Shown here piece by piece: positions 1-8,478 of a stretch of 64,000 bases of DNA (position 1 is its first letter; every line of letters starts with the position of its first letter). Origin of the DNA: an uncultured Ruminococcus sp. (lineage in GTDB: Bacteria; Bacillota; Clostridia; Oscillospirales; Ruminococcaceae). The stretch is from NCBI GenBank assembly GCA_900318825.1, contig ONMB01000003.1:6380-70379 (forward strand). The letters run 5' to 3'. Below the pieces are notes generated by a model, which had not been told where the DNA came from, made no database searches, and worked only from the letters and a program-made list of their open reading frames with translations. The position numbers and the translations under genes were made by a program.

Positions 1-336
1 TCAAGACTTGACAGCGTTGTTTACAGAATGGGACTCGCTCTCACAAGAAGAGAAGCAAGACAGCTTGTTGTTCACAGCCACTATACAGTAAACGGCAAGA
101 AAGTAAACATTCCTTCCTACCGCGTAAAGGTCGGCGACGTTATCGCTCTCCGCGAGAAGGACAGAACCTCCGAGAAGTTCAAGGCAACAGTTGAAGAGAC
201 TAAGGACAGACTCGTTCCTATGTGGCTCACAGCTAACAAGGACGACTTCTCTGCAACTGTAAATCGTATGCCCTCCGCTGAGGACATCGACTACGAGGTT
301 GCTACACACCTTATCGTCGAGCTGTACTCCAAGTAA
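1..336 (+). CDS. rpsD: 30S ribosomal protein S4 (3' part)
   Basis: This is the C-terminal 111 residues of ribosomal protein S4; the gene begins before the window. S4 is a primary 16S rRNA binder that starts assembly of the small-subunit body. The visible part holds the S4 RNA-binding fold (MGLALTRREARQLV, then HYTVNGKKVNIPSY and VKVGDVI) and ends with LIVELYSK before TAA. It is followed after 60 bp by rpoA and then rplQ, the usual order of the alpha operon. In many bacteria S4 represses this operon translationally, but no such site was identified here. Confidence 0.95.
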   Translation, partial: SRLDSVVYRMGLALTRREARQLVVHSHYTVNGKKVNIPSYRVKVGDVIALREKDRTSEKFKATVEETKDRLVPMWLTANKDDFSATVNRMPSAEDIDYEVATHLIVELYSK

Positions 337-396
337 TAAGTTACTTGATATTTCAGAACTCGAAATCAATAGTTAATGTGAAATAGGAGGGTTTTT

Positions 397-1362
397 ATGC
401 TGGAAAAGATCAATAAGCCTGATATCAATATTGTCGAGCTTAAAAGTGACGGCAAATACGGCAAATTCGAATTAGCACCGCTGGAGCGTGGTTACGGTAT
501 TACACTTGGAAACAGTCTCAGGCGTGTGCTGCTCTCCTCACTTCCTGGTGTTGCAGTAACATCTGTAAAGCTCTCGGGCAAGGACGGTACTGTACATCAC
601 GAGTTGTCAACAATTCCGGGTGTAAAAGAGGATGTCACAGAGATCATTCTCAGCATCAAGGGACTTACTGCTAAGCTCTATGGTGAAGGACCTAAGACAG
701 TTTATATAGAGGCAGAGGGCGAATGCGAGATCACCGCAGGCGACATAAAGACCGATTCTGAGGTAAATATCCTCGATCCCGGTATGCACATCGCTACTCT
801 CGGTAAGGACGCTAAGCTCTATATGGAGATCACGATCGACAGAGGCAGAGGCTATGTTTCCGCAGAAAGAAACAAGAAGCAGATCAACCTCCCCGTTGAC
901 GTTATCGCAGTAGACAGCATCTATACACCTGTTCTCAAGGTGAATTACACCGTTGAGGATACCCGTCTCGGTCAGATAACAGACTACGACAAGCTCACAA
1001 TGGAGGTATGGACCGACGGTACTATATCAGCTAAGGAAGCTCTGTCACAGGCTGCTAATCTCCTCGGCGAACACCTCAAGCTGTTCATCGACCTCTCAGA
1101 AGAGGCTGGACTTGCTGAGGTACTCGTTGAAAAGGACGAGAAGGGCAAGGAGAAGATCCTTGAGATGACTATTGAGGATCTTGATTTATCGGTTCGTTCA
1201 TTCAATTGTCTGAAGCGTGCCGGTATCAATACCGTGGATGACTTGATCAACAAGTCTGAGGAAGAAATGATGAAGGTTAGAAACCTTGGAAAGAAATCCT
1301 TCGACGAGGTTAAGGAGAAGCTCCAGTCACTTGGCTTCGACCTTAGCTCAGAAGAGGAATAA
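397..1362 (+). CDS. rpoA: DNA-directed RNA polymerase subunit alpha
   Basis: Encodes the 321-residue alpha subunit, which dimerises to nucleate RNA polymerase assembly and contacts UP elements and activators. The N-terminal domain (about residues 1-230) shows the conserved [20 protein letters not shown] region. A flexible linker leads to the C-terminal domain (about 255-315) with [13 protein letters not shown] and [11 protein letters not shown] helices. The length is normal. The ATG follows an AGGAGG at 385-390. It lies between rpsD and rplQ, as in most bacteria. Confidence 0.98.
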   Translation: MLEKINKPDINIVELKSDGKYGKFELAPLERGYGITLGNSLRRVLLSSLPGVAVTSVKLSGKDGTVHHELSTIPGVKEDVTEIILSIKGLTAKLYGEGPKTVYIEAEGECEITAGDIKTDSEVNILDPGMHIATLGKDAKLYMEITIDRGRGYVSAERNKKQINLPVDVIAVDSIYTPVLKVNYTVEDTRLGQITDYDKLTMEVWTDGTISAKEALSQAANLLGEHLKLFIDLSEEAGLAEVLVEKDEKGKEKILEMTIEDLDLSVRSFNCLKRAGINTVDDLINKSEEEMMKVRNLGKKSFDEVKEKLQSLGFDLSSEEE

Positions 1363-1397
1363 TAACCGAAACACTTATAATAAAGGAGTGAAATACA

Positions 1398-1739
1398 ATG
1401 CCGGGTACAAGAAAGCTGGGCAGAACAACTGACCATAGAAAGGCTATGCTCAGAGGCATGGTAACTTTCCTTCTTGAAAACGGTCAGATCGAAACGACTG
1501 TTACAAGAGCAAAGGAAGTTCGCGCTGTTGCAGAAAAAATGATCACTATCGGTAAGAACGATGATCTGCACTCCAAGCGTCAGGTATTTTCATACGTTAC
1601 AAAGGAGTCCGTTGCAAAGAAACTCTTTGACGAGATCGCTCCCAAGTACGCTGACAGAAACGGCGGATATACACAGATCGTAAAGATCGGTCCCCGTCGT
1701 GGTGACGCTGCTGAAATGGCTATCATCAAGCTCGTTTGA
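1398..1739 (+). CDS. rplQ: 50S ribosomal protein L17
   Basis: Encodes L17 (113 residues), a large-subunit protein near the peptide exit tunnel. The start [21 protein letters not shown] and the end [16 protein letters not shown] are typical. It is the last gene of the alpha operon, 35 bp after rpoA with an AAGGAG ribosome site, and is followed by a strong intrinsic terminator. Confidence 0.98.
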   Translation: MPGTRKLGRTTDHRKAMLRGMVTFLLENGQIETTVTRAKEVRAVAEKMITIGKNDDLHSKRQVFSYVTKESVAKKLFDEIAPKYADRNGGYTQIVKIGPRRGDAAEMAIIKLV

Positions 1740-1753
1740 TCGCAGATATGATA

Positions 1754-1789
1754 AACCCCGTTCCGTAAAAGGAACGGGGTTCGTTTTTT
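1754..1789 (+). terminator. Intrinsic terminator after rplQ
   Basis: A perfect 11-bp stem, AACCCCGTTCC (1754-1764) with GGAACGGGGTT (1771-1781), has a 6-nt loop and is followed by CGTTTTTT. It ends the alpha operon. Confidence 0.93.
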
Positions 1790-1814
1790 AGTGGAAATAA
1801 CTATTGTAAAAGAC

Positions 1815-1849
1815 AGAAAAAATACCCTCTGCCGTTATGACAGAGGGTA
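1815..1849 (-). terminator. Intrinsic terminator for the rsmD-coaD operon
   Basis: On the minus strand TACCCTCTG pairs with CAGAGGGTA across a 9-nt loop and is followed by TTTTTTCTG. It lies just after the stop of the coiled-coil gene and faces the alpha operon terminator. Confidence 0.88.
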
Positions 1850-1854
1850 GTGTT

Positions 1855-2355
1855 TTACTTGATGTTGATATTTGTATTGTTGCCGCCGAAGCCGTTTCCG
1901 CTGATGTCAACGCTGCCAGTGATCTTGCCCTTGACAGCCTTTATGTTCTGGAGATTTCGTGCGTAGTGAGCCTCAGTGTCGTTGAGCATCTTGGATACAG
2001 AGTCAACAGCGTTCTTCTGGAGGTTCTTGGCAGCGGTCTGAGCCTTTGTGAGCATATCCATAGCTCTCTTCTTAGCCTCGGTAACGATAGCCTCGCGTGA
2101 AACTATCTGAGCTGCACGTTCTTCAGCCTTGCGAATGATAGACTCTGCATTGAGCTTAGCCTCATTGAGGATACGCTGGCAGTCGAATTCTATCTTCTTG
2201 GCTTCCTTGAGTTCGTGAGGCATATTCAGGCGCACATCGTTGATAAGCTCTCTCATGCGCTCGCCGTCGATGACCTTCTTGTGTGCTGCAAAGGGAACAG
2301 ACGAAGCCTTATCGAGGAGCTCGTCCATCTCTTCAAGGATCTCATCAATACTCAT
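1855..2355 (-). CDS. Coiled-coil protein of unknown function, coaD-linked
   Basis: A 166-residue cytoplasmic protein without signal or membrane segment. About residues 45-135 are charged and alanine-rich with heptad-like spacing (AKLNAESIIRKAEERAAQIV, EAKKRAMDMLTKAQTAAK), suggesting a long helical coiled coil like DivIVA-type or F-type ATPase b-subunit-like proteins. The tail is Gly/Asn-rich (SGNGFGGNNTNINIK). It starts 6 bp after coaD stops, so it is the third gene of an rsmD-coaD operon. Such proteins are often found beside coaD in Clostridia, sometimes labelled 'ATPase', but no nucleotide-binding motif is visible. Confidence 0.8.
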   Translation of the reverse strand: MSIDEILEEMDELLDKASSVPFAAHKKVIDGERMRELINDVRLNMPHELKEAKKIEFDCQRILNEAKLNAESIIRKAEERAAQIVSREAIVTEAKKRAMDMLTKAQTAAKNLQKNAVDSVSKMLNDTEAHYARNLQNIKAVKGKITGSVDISGNGFGGNNTNINIK

Positions 2356-2361
2356 AATAAA

Positions 2362-2853
2362 TTACCTCTCTTTTATAAGTCTTTGTTTTATATCATCAAG
2401 AATTGCTTCGGGAACAAAATGACTGATATCGCCGCCGAAATAGGCTATCTGCTTAACAACGCTCGAGCTGAGATACATATTTTCTGCTGCTGTGGTAAGG
2501 AACACGGTTTCCGCACCGGCATAGAGCTTTTTATTGGCAAGAGCCATCTGGAATTCATATTCAAAGTCGCTGACAGCACGGAGTCCCTTGACGATAGCGA
2601 TAGCGCCGACGTTCTTGACGTAGTCGGCAAGGAGTCCGTCGAGAATGTCTATGACAACGTTGTCGAGGTCGTGGGTAACGTTCTCGATCATAAGCATTCT
2701 CTCAGTAGCCGTAAAGCTGGGCGAACCCTTTCCGGCGTTACGCGAGATGAGCACGATGACCTTATCGAAGAGCCTTGATGCTCGTGTGATAATATCAAGG
2801 TGACCAAGCGTGATCGGATCGAAACTTCCGGGGCAAACTGCTACCCTTCTCAT
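2362..2853 (-). CDS. coaD: Phosphopantetheine adenylyltransferase
   Basis: Makes dephospho-CoA from 4'-phosphopantetheine and ATP, the penultimate step of coenzyme A synthesis. The 163-residue protein has the nucleotidyltransferase signature near the N-terminus (CPGSFDPITLGHLDII, with TLGH as the HxGH-type motif) and the C-terminal YLSSSVVKQIA segment. The length matches the bacterial family (about 160). The ATG overlaps the rsmD stop by 4 bp, so the two genes are translationally coupled; rsmD-coaD is a common pair in Firmicutes. Confidence 0.97.
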   Translation of the reverse strand: MRRVAVCPGSFDPITLGHLDIITRASRLFDKVIVLISRNAGKGSPSFTATERMLMIENVTHDLDNVVIDILDGLLADYVKNVGAIAIVKGLRAVSDFEYEFQMALANKKLYAGAETVFLTTAAENMYLSSSVVKQIAYFGGDISHFVPEAILDDIKQRLIKER

Positions 2854-3410
2854 TCTTCTTCCTCCTCATCGGGGACAGGATCGACGTAGATAGTGACGTT
2901 GATCTTGCCGTAGCGGTAGGTTTTGCGGATAACGAGACCGTCCGGAGTTTCGGGGAGGAGAGCTTCCTTTTCGTATTCGCAGATGATACAGCCGCCCTTA
3001 GCGAGCTTTTTGGCTGCTATGGGGAGAAGGTTATTGATGTGGCTGTGTCGGTAGGGGGGATCGAGGATAATGAGGTCGAATTTCTGACCAGTCATCTTGA
3101 TATAGTCGTAGCTGTCGCGGGTTATGACCTCTGCATGGCGGGCGAGTCCCGTATTGCGGAGGTTTTCGTTTACGCAGCTGATAGACCTCGGGGAATTATC
3201 CACAAACACAGCGCGTTTAGCGCCGCGGCTGAGGGCTTCGATGCCCATCTGACCGCTTCCGGCGAAGAGATCGAGAACATAGGCGTCTTCGATCTGAAAC
3301 TGTATTGCGGAAAAGATACCCTCTTTAACTTTATCTGCGGTAGGACGGACGTCGAGACCGTCGGGAGCGACGAGCTTGCGTCCTCTTGCAATACCGGTTA
3401 TAACTCTCAT
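2850..3410 (-). CDS. rsmD: 16S rRNA (guanine966-N2)-methyltransferase
   Basis: Methylates G966 of 16S rRNA using S-adenosylmethionine. Visible motifs are the SAM-binding DLFAGSGQMGIEALSRGA and the catalytic ILDPPY loop. The start at 3410 (MRVITGIARGRKLVAPDG) is chosen because AGGAG lies 10 nt upstream and this is the normal RsmD N-terminus, giving 186 residues; a longer frame to 3467 adds an unlikely Arg-rich extension. It is the first gene of a minus-strand operon with coaD and a coiled-coil gene. Confidence 0.95.
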   Translation of the reverse strand: MRVITGIARGRKLVAPDGLDVRPTADKVKEGIFSAIQFQIEDAYVLDLFAGSGQMGIEALSRGAKRAVFVDNSPRSISCVNENLRNTGLARHAEVITRDSYDYIKMTGQKFDLIILDPPYRHSHINNLLPIAAKKLAKGGCIICEYEKEALLPETPDGLVIRKTYRYGKINVTIYVDPVPDEEEEE

Positions 3411-3513
3411 AAGAAAAGATCTCCTAAAAATACCGGCGGACCGGATAAAACTGCTTAACACAGGCAAGCCTTATTACAAAGAGTTTAAGGCACTGTCATA
3501 GCTATACATTAAT

Positions 3514-3542
3514 ATTATACCGTATTTTTGCAGCTTTGTCTA
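3514..3542 (-). promoter_or_regulatory. Sigma-A-type promoter for rsmD operon
   Basis: On the minus strand TAGACA (3542-3537) and TATAAT (3519-3514) are separated by 17 bp, about 105 bp upstream of the rsmD ATG. Confidence 0.65.
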
Positions 3543-3676
3543 TATATTTTCGCAAAGATAGGCTATTTTTTACAAAAACGCTCCCGATCGCAGCCCTGTA
3601 ATTTACATCTGCGTCAGCAAAGGAATTATATAAAGAATAATTAATTGTATAATTCAGTGAATTTGTATAAATTTCA

Positions 3677-3705
3677 TTGACATTTTGTTCAGTTTGAGGT
3701 ATAAT
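3677..3705 (+). promoter_or_regulatory. Consensus promoter for the two-component operon
   Basis: TTGACA (3677-3682) and TATAAT (3700-3705) with exactly 17 bp between them match the sigma-A consensus fully, 40 bp upstream of the response regulator start. Confidence 0.9.
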
Positions 3706-3745
3706 AAAATTAATATTTCGATATAAATGAAAAGAGGTAATGGTT

Positions 3746-4453
3746 ATGGCAATGGAAAAGAATCTCAAGATACTTATCGTTGACGATGATAAGAACATCT
3801 GCGATCTTCTCAGGCTTTATCTCGAAAAAGATGGCTATGGAGTAATTCTCTCCCACGACGGCGAAGAGGCTGTTGTAAAATTCAATGCGCTTAAACCTGA
3901 CATGGTTTTACTTTATATTATGCTGCCGGGTATGGACGGCTGGCAGGTTTGCCGTGAGATCAGGAAAAAGTCAAATGCTCCTATAATTATGATCACCGCT
4001 AAGGGCGAGACTATCGACAAGGTAATCGGTCTCGAACTCGGTGCTGATGACTATATCGTCAAGCCTTTCGATGCCAAGGAGGTCATTGCGCGTATCAATG
4101 CTGTCACACGCCGTGTTGGTACCGGAAACGCTGAGCCCGAGACAAGAGAAGTCCACTATGACAAGCTCTCTGTCAATATGACTCGCTATGAGCTCAAGGT
4201 GGCCGGAAAGGTCGTTGAGACTCCGCCTAAGGAGCTCGAACTGCTCTTCTATCTCGCTTCAAACCCGAACAGAGTTTACACCCGTGACCAGCTTCTCGAC
4301 GAGGTATGGGGATTTGAGTATTACGGCGATTCCCGTACTATCGACGTACATATCAAGCGTCTGCGTGAAAAGCTCGAAGGCGTTTCGGAAGAGTGGACTC
4401 TCAAGACAGTCTGGGGAGTAGGCTATAAGTTTGAGACCGAAGATGAAGAGTGA
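3746..4453 (+). CDS. OmpR/PhoB-type response regulator lacking the phospho-acceptor Asp
   Basis: A 235-residue DNA-binding response regulator with an N-terminal receiver domain (about 1-120) and a C-terminal OmpR-type winged helix (about 135-232, ending VWGVGYKFE). The acidic pocket is present (ILIVDDDKN), as are the conserved Thr (MITAKG) and Lys (YIVKPFDAKE). At the phosphorylation position, where relatives have VLLDIMLPG, this protein has VLLYIMLPG: codon TAT at 3914-3916, Tyr57. It should therefore not be phosphorylated in the normal way, although a complete histidine kinase follows. The start at 3746 is preferred because GAGG lies 8 nt upstream; 3740 is too close to it. Confidence 0.92.
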   Translation: MAMEKNLKILIVDDDKNICDLLRLYLEKDGYGVILSHDGEEAVVKFNALKPDMVLLYIMLPGMDGWQVCREIRKKSNAPIIMITAKGETIDKVIGLELGADDYIVKPFDAKEVIARINAVTRRVGTGNAEPETREVHYDKLSVNMTRYELKVAGKVVETPPKELELLFYLASNPNRVYTRDQLLDEVWGFEYYGDSRTIDVHIKRLREKLEGVSEEWTLKTVWGVGYKFETEDEE

Positions 4454-4473
4454 TCTTATTCTTTGATATTTAT

Positions 4474-4499
4474 GGGGGACTCGAGTCCCCCGTTTTGTT
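4474..4499 (+). terminator. Hairpin with T-run between regulator and kinase
   Basis: GGGGGAC (4474-4480) pairs with GTCCCCC (4485-4491) over a TCGA loop and is followed by GTTTTGTT. It sits in the 72-bp gap between the response regulator and kinase genes and could terminate part of the transcripts. Confidence 0.6.
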
Positions 4500-4525
4500 A
4501 GATACTTAACACCCGCGGAGGTGAC

Positions 4526-6004
4526 GTGATTTTGATTCCAAATAAGAGCACATATTTCAGGATATTCAGGTTTTCCTATATAGTTATCGTGACCTTGCTC
4601 GCACTTATAGGCATTATTTTTGTCAGCGTCTGCACTTCTATGTACAAGGCTCAAAGGCTCAACGAGCTCCAGGATACAGGTGACCTCTTCATCAACTGCA
4701 TCAGGGAGGAGTATAAGACCGACGGCAAGATCGACAGCAAGGATATCTATACTATCCATGCTGCACTCATCAAGGAAAAGAACGTTGAGGCTTTCATCTA
4801 TGACGCCGACGGAAAATGTCTCGTTTCACCTGAAGACTATGAACTTCAGCTCACAGGAAAGTTCAACCTTTCGCGCGAGGTCAAGAAGCCTGAGCCGCTT
4901 TCCGAGGACTTCAGGAAAAAGCTCGAGGACGGCAAAATGCTCGAACTCGACAAGCACAGCTACTCTAACAACGAGCCGCGTCTTACTTACGGCAGACGCA
5001 TACTCTTCAAGACGGACGAGTCGGGTATACCGGTGAGAATGTATGCAGTATTCTACGGTCTTACCGGCGATATAAGCTCTTATGTACTGAAGATAAGCTG
5101 TATCTATGCTGTTATTGCAATTTTCGCAGCGATAATCTCGTATCTCCTTATCAGAAGAAAGTTCCGCAAGCTGGAGAACTATGAGAAGGAATTCCTCAAG
5201 GTCGCTTCGATGTACGCAAAGGGCGACTTCTCCGAGAAGATAAGCACTGAGGTGGACGGAAACGTCAAGGAGATAGCCGAGTATGTCAATGCCCTTGCAG
5301 CCGATGTAGAAGCCGGTGAGGAGACCAGCAAGACCTTTATCGCAAATGTTTCCCACGAGCTGAGAACCCCTATCACCACTATCGGCGGATTTGTGGACGG
5401 TATCCTCGACGGTACTATCCCCAAGAACAAGCAGAGCGAGTATCTCATACTCGTCTCCAAGGAGATGAAGCGCCTGAAGATACTCATCAGCTCAATGCTC
5501 AATATGACCAAATTCGAGAACGGTTCTATGCGCCCGAATTTCAGAGAGGCTAATATCACCGACCTTGTTGTGCAGACTGTTCTGATGTTTGAGAAGAAGA
5601 TAGAGGTCAAGAGCCTCAATATCGTCGGACTCGACGGCAACAGGCTCATTGTGAATATCGACACTGACCTTATGCAGCAGGTCATCTACAACCTCGTTGA
5701 GAACGCTGTAAAGTTCGTTGACGTCGGCGGAACTCTCTCGTTCAGATTTGACAAGAACGAGGAGTGGTATGAGATAGGTATCAAGAACACCGGAGAAGGT
5801 CTCCGCGATTCTGAGATACCGCAGGTGTTCGACCGATTCTACAAGACCGACTCCTCACGCGGCAAGGATACGACAGGCCTCGGTCTCGGACTGTCCATTT
5901 CGAGAAAGATAGTCCACCTCCACAGAGGACATATCGTCGTCAAGAGCGTTTACGGCGAATATACTGAATTCATTATCCAGCTCCCTATCGAGAGTAAGGA
6001 ATAA
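4526..6004 (+). CDS. Membrane sensor histidine kinase
   Basis: A 492-residue sensor kinase of the two-component type. Two membrane segments (about residues 15-36 and 187-208) flank an extracytoplasmic sensor domain of about 150 residues. They are followed by a HAMP-like linker, the dimerisation and phosphotransfer domain with FIANVSHELRTPIT (His277) and the ATPase domain with N box (NLVENAVKF), G1-like (NTGEGL), F box (VFDRFYKTD) and G2 (GLGLGLSI). All catalytic elements look intact, unlike its partner regulator. GGAGG lies 4 nt before the GTG at 4526; a TTG at 4532 is an alternative start. An HtrA-type protease gene follows 35 bp later. Confidence 0.93.
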   Translation: MILIPNKSTYFRIFRFSYIVIVTLLALIGIIFVSVCTSMYKAQRLNELQDTGDLFINCIREEYKTDGKIDSKDIYTIHAALIKEKNVEAFIYDADGKCLVSPEDYELQLTGKFNLSREVKKPEPLSEDFRKKLEDGKMLELDKHSYSNNEPRLTYGRRILFKTDESGIPVRMYAVFYGLTGDISSYVLKISCIYAVIAIFAAIISYLLIRRKFRKLENYEKEFLKVASMYAKGDFSEKISTEVDGNVKEIAEYVNALAADVEAGEETSKTFIANVSHELRTPITTIGGFVDGILDGTIPKNKQSEYLILVSKEMKRLKILISSMLNMTKFENGSMRPNFREANITDLVVQTVLMFEKKIEVKSLNIVGLDGNRLIVNIDTDLMQQVIYNLVENAVKFVDVGGTLSFRFDKNEEWYEIGIKNTGEGLRDSEIPQVFDRFYKTDSSRGKDTTGLGLGLSISRKIVHLHRGHIVVKSVYGEYTEFIIQLPIESKE

Positions 6005-6039
6005 GTAAGGTTTTACGGGAAAGGAAGAAACACAGACAT

Positions 6040-7434
6040 ATGCAGGAAAAAGATGAAAATAATCCCGGCGTACTGCCGCAGGGAGAATATATTCCAAAGC
6101 ACGAAAAGACTGCCGATGATACCGGTAAAGAGGTCGATGTTCCGGTAGCAGTTTCGGAAGATATCAGACCTGTCTATGATGACTTTATGTATGAGCCCAT
6201 CGGCTTTGAGGATATGATGAGCGATGACTCCGCTGTGACCATTGACAAGAAGAAAAAACATTCCAGACCTGAAAAGGCTGCACTGATACTTTTCGGACTT
6301 ATGCTGACGGTCTGCATCTCACTCTCTGTCTACGGCATTGTCAAGGACATCGTAAAGAGCAAGGACTCTATCATCAGAGTCGAGGAGAAAAAGCAGGTAG
6401 TTTTATACCGCAACTCAAAGCCCGAAGGTGCGAACGACCTCAGCAACTTCGTTGACGAAAACGGCAGATACACTGTCGAGGGAGCTTCGGCAGCTGTCAT
6501 AGACTCAATAGTCGAGATATACACTTACAGCGACGCTTCACACAATACCTTTATCGGCTCAGGCTCAGGAATTGTGATCTCTGAGGACGGCTATATAGTT
6601 ACGAATGCGCACGTTCTTCAGTCGGACGGATACCACACGGTCATAACCAACGGCGATAAGAAGTACGACGCCAAGATAATCGGAAGAGACTCCAAGACCG
6701 ACATTGCGGTAATCAAGATAACAGCCGACGGCTTAAAGCCCGCAAAGCTCGGAAACTCCGATGAGACCATTGTCGGCGAGCAGGTCATAGCTGTCGGAAA
6801 TCCTGCCGGACTCTCGTTCACAGTAACGGACGGCATCGTTTCACACATCGGCAGAAAGATACGCGGCAAGAACAATACCGGCTTTGAAATGGAGTGCATA
6901 CAGACCAACGCCGAGATAAGCCCCGGAAACTCCGGCGGCGCTCTCGTGAATATGTACGGTCAGGTAATCGGCATAACCTCCTCTAAGCTCATCAGCAGCA
7001 CACTCGAGGGACTCGGCTTCGCCATATCTATCAACGAGGCTCTGCCGATAATTGAGGAGCTCATAGACAAGGGCTACATCGAGGGACGTTTCAGGATAGG
7101 CGTTTCGCTCATTGACACAAGTACAGAGTCCAAGAGAGCCGCTATCCAGCAGGAGCTCGGCTTTGAACTTCCCAAGGACTTCAAGGGCGTATATGTCGGC
7201 AAGATAAGTGATGACAGCGACATCAAGAATACCTCCCTTAAAGTTGGCGACTTCTTCACTGAGATAAACGGCAAGACCGTTACGACCTACGCTGAATTCT
7301 ACGACACCATCAGCAGCCAGTACACCGTAGGCGACAAGGTGCCTGCGACCTGCGCTCACATCGACAAGAACGGCGATATAAGCTACTATCACATAGAGTT
7401 CGGACTCATCGAGGATAAGTCCGGCGACTTCTAA
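6040..7434 (+). CDS. Membrane-anchored HtrA/DegP-type serine protease
   Basis: A 464-residue trypsin-like quality-control protease. An acidic cytoplasmic N-terminus of about 75 residues precedes one membrane segment (about 80-103, ALILFGLMLTVCISLSVYGI), placing the protease outside the membrane. The triad is His191 (VTNAHV), Asp221 (KTDIAVIKI) and Ser298 (PGNSGGALV). A PDZ domain (about 345-455) contains GVYVGKI and LKVGDFFTEINGKTV. It is the third gene of a regulator-kinase-protease unit, suggesting an envelope stress response. Its stop overlaps the convergent next gene by 4 bp with no terminator between them. Confidence 0.93.
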   Translation: MQEKDENNPGVLPQGEYIPKHEKTADDTGKEVDVPVAVSEDIRPVYDDFMYEPIGFEDMMSDDSAVTIDKKKKHSRPEKAALILFGLMLTVCISLSVYGIVKDIVKSKDSIIRVEEKKQVVLYRNSKPEGANDLSNFVDENGRYTVEGASAAVIDSIVEIYTYSDASHNTFIGSGSGIVISEDGYIVTNAHVLQSDGYHTVITNGDKKYDAKIIGRDSKTDIAVIKITADGLKPAKLGNSDETIVGEQVIAVGNPAGLSFTVTDGIVSHIGRKIRGKNNTGFEMECIQTNAEISPGNSGGALVNMYGQVIGITSSKLISSTLEGLGFAISINEALPIIEELIDKGYIEGRFRIGVSLIDTSTESKRAAIQQELGFELPKDFKGVYVGKISDDSDIKNTSLKVGDFFTEINGKTVTTYAEFYDTISSQYTVGDKVPATCAHIDKNGDISYYHIEFGLIEDKSGDF

Positions 7435-7829
7435 TCCATCAGCTTTTTAGGACGAGCGGAGTTTACTCCGGAGACTCCTCCCGCTGCACCGGAAACGGTC
7501 AGCAGGAGGAGCTTTTTTATATCCGTAAGAGCTCCGGTGCTGATAAGACTTACGGACGAGAAAACAAGATACAATACGACTCCGCAGATAATGCCCTCCG
7601 CAAGACCGTGCCTGCGGCGGTGCTTGCCGCCTGTGTAGGCTCCGCTGAAAGCTCCGGCGGCTATTGAACCGCGGCTGAGCCATTCGGCAAGACGTATGTC
7701 GTTTATCAGCTTGTACAGCAGCAGTGCCGAGAATACTGCCAGCAGGAAGCAGACGGCAGTTCCCACGGCAGCGGACAGCAGAAGGCTGAGTGGATAGCTT
7801 GACCACAGGCTGCGTTTATGTCTGTGCAT
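7431..7829 (-). CDS. TIGR04086-type membrane protein
   Basis: A 132-residue protein with four predicted membrane segments (LLLSAAVGTAVCFLLAVFSALL, GSIAAGAFSGAYTG, GLAEGIICGVVLYLVFSSV and LLLTVSGAAGGVSG). This length, the Gly-rich second and fourth segments and the position next to yajC match the uncharacterised TIGR04086 family of Firmicutes. It is transcribed after yajC. Its GGAGG ribosome site lies in one arm of a strong hairpin (7837-7873). The function is unknown. Confidence 0.8.
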   Translation of the reverse strand: MHRHKRSLWSSYPLSLLLSAAVGTAVCFLLAVFSALLLYKLINDIRLAEWLSRGSIAAGAFSGAYTGGKHRRRHGLAEGIICGVVLYLVFSSVSLISTGALTDIKKLLLLTVSGAAGGVSGVNSARPKKLMD

Positions 7830-7873
7830 AAAAAGACCTCCGCATAGAATAGTTGTTATATCCTATGCGGAGG
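7829..7873 (-). terminator. Hairpin between yajC and TIGR04086 gene that contains the next ribosome site
   Basis: On the minus strand CCTCCGCATAG (7873-7863) pairs with CTATGCGGAGG (7847-7837), an 11-bp stem, followed by TCTTTTT and directly by the ATG at 7829. It resembles a terminator, and the second arm is also the Shine-Dalgarno sequence of the next gene. Confidence 0.75.
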
Positions 7874-7895
7874 AAGCGTTAGTTATTCGGTTTTA

Positions 7896-8426
7896 TTACT
7901 TCTTCTTGGACTTCTTCTCTGACTTTTCCTCAGTCTTTTCGTCCTCATCGTCATCAGCGAGCTTTGCGGAAGCGAGACCTGTGTCTGTTTTCTTGGAAGC
8001 AGCCTTAGCCTCCTTCATACGCTCCATTGCTGTAACGTTTTCGGTGATAGCCCAGTTCTTGATCCTGAGCTTCTGTCTTTCGCCGCCGGTCTCAATAACG
8101 ACAGTGTCCTCACCTGTGCGGACAACGATACCAACGATACCGCCGCCGGTAACGATCTCGTCGCCTACCTGGAGCGAATCCTGCATTTCCTTCATTTCGC
8201 GGTCACGCTTTTTCTGGGGCTTGATAGCGATGAAGTAGAGGAGTGCGAACATAATAACGAGGGGCAGTACAAGTGAAAGGATAGCGCTGCCGGTCGAACC
8301 GCCTGAGCTTGTGCTTGAATTAGCCTGAGTAGCGTCCTCTGCAAAGGCTGACATTGCACATACAGCAGCGAATGAAGCTGTTGCGAAAGCTGCGGTCACG
8401 GAAGCAAAGAGCTTTTTGATCTTCAT
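7896..8426 (-). CDS. yajC: Preprotein translocase subunit YajC with N-terminal signal region
   Basis: A 176-residue YajC, accessory subunit of the SecDF-YajC translocase. The YajC core is clear: a membrane segment (ILSLVLPLVIMFALLYFIAI) followed by KPQKKRDREMKEM, then LQVGDEIVTGGGIVGIV. Unlike the E. coli protein of about 110 residues, it has an extra N-terminus with signal-peptide features (KKLFASVTAAFATASFAAV and AMSAFAED) and a Ser/Thr/Gly linker before the membrane helix, and a Lys/Glu-rich cytoplasmic tail. It is the first gene of a two-gene minus-strand unit. Confidence 0.92.
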   Translation of the reverse strand: MKIKKLFASVTAAFATASFAAVCAMSAFAEDATQANSSTSSGGSTGSAILSLVLPLVIMFALLYFIAIKPQKKRDREMKEMQDSLQVGDEIVTGGGIVGIVVRTGEDTVVIETGGERQKLRIKNWAITENVTAMERMKEAKAASKKTDTGLASAKLADDDEDEKTEEKSEKKSKKK

Positions 8427-8478
8427 AAATAATCTCCAATCTGCCGCGTGGGGTGCGGCTGTTCAAAATACAAAATTT

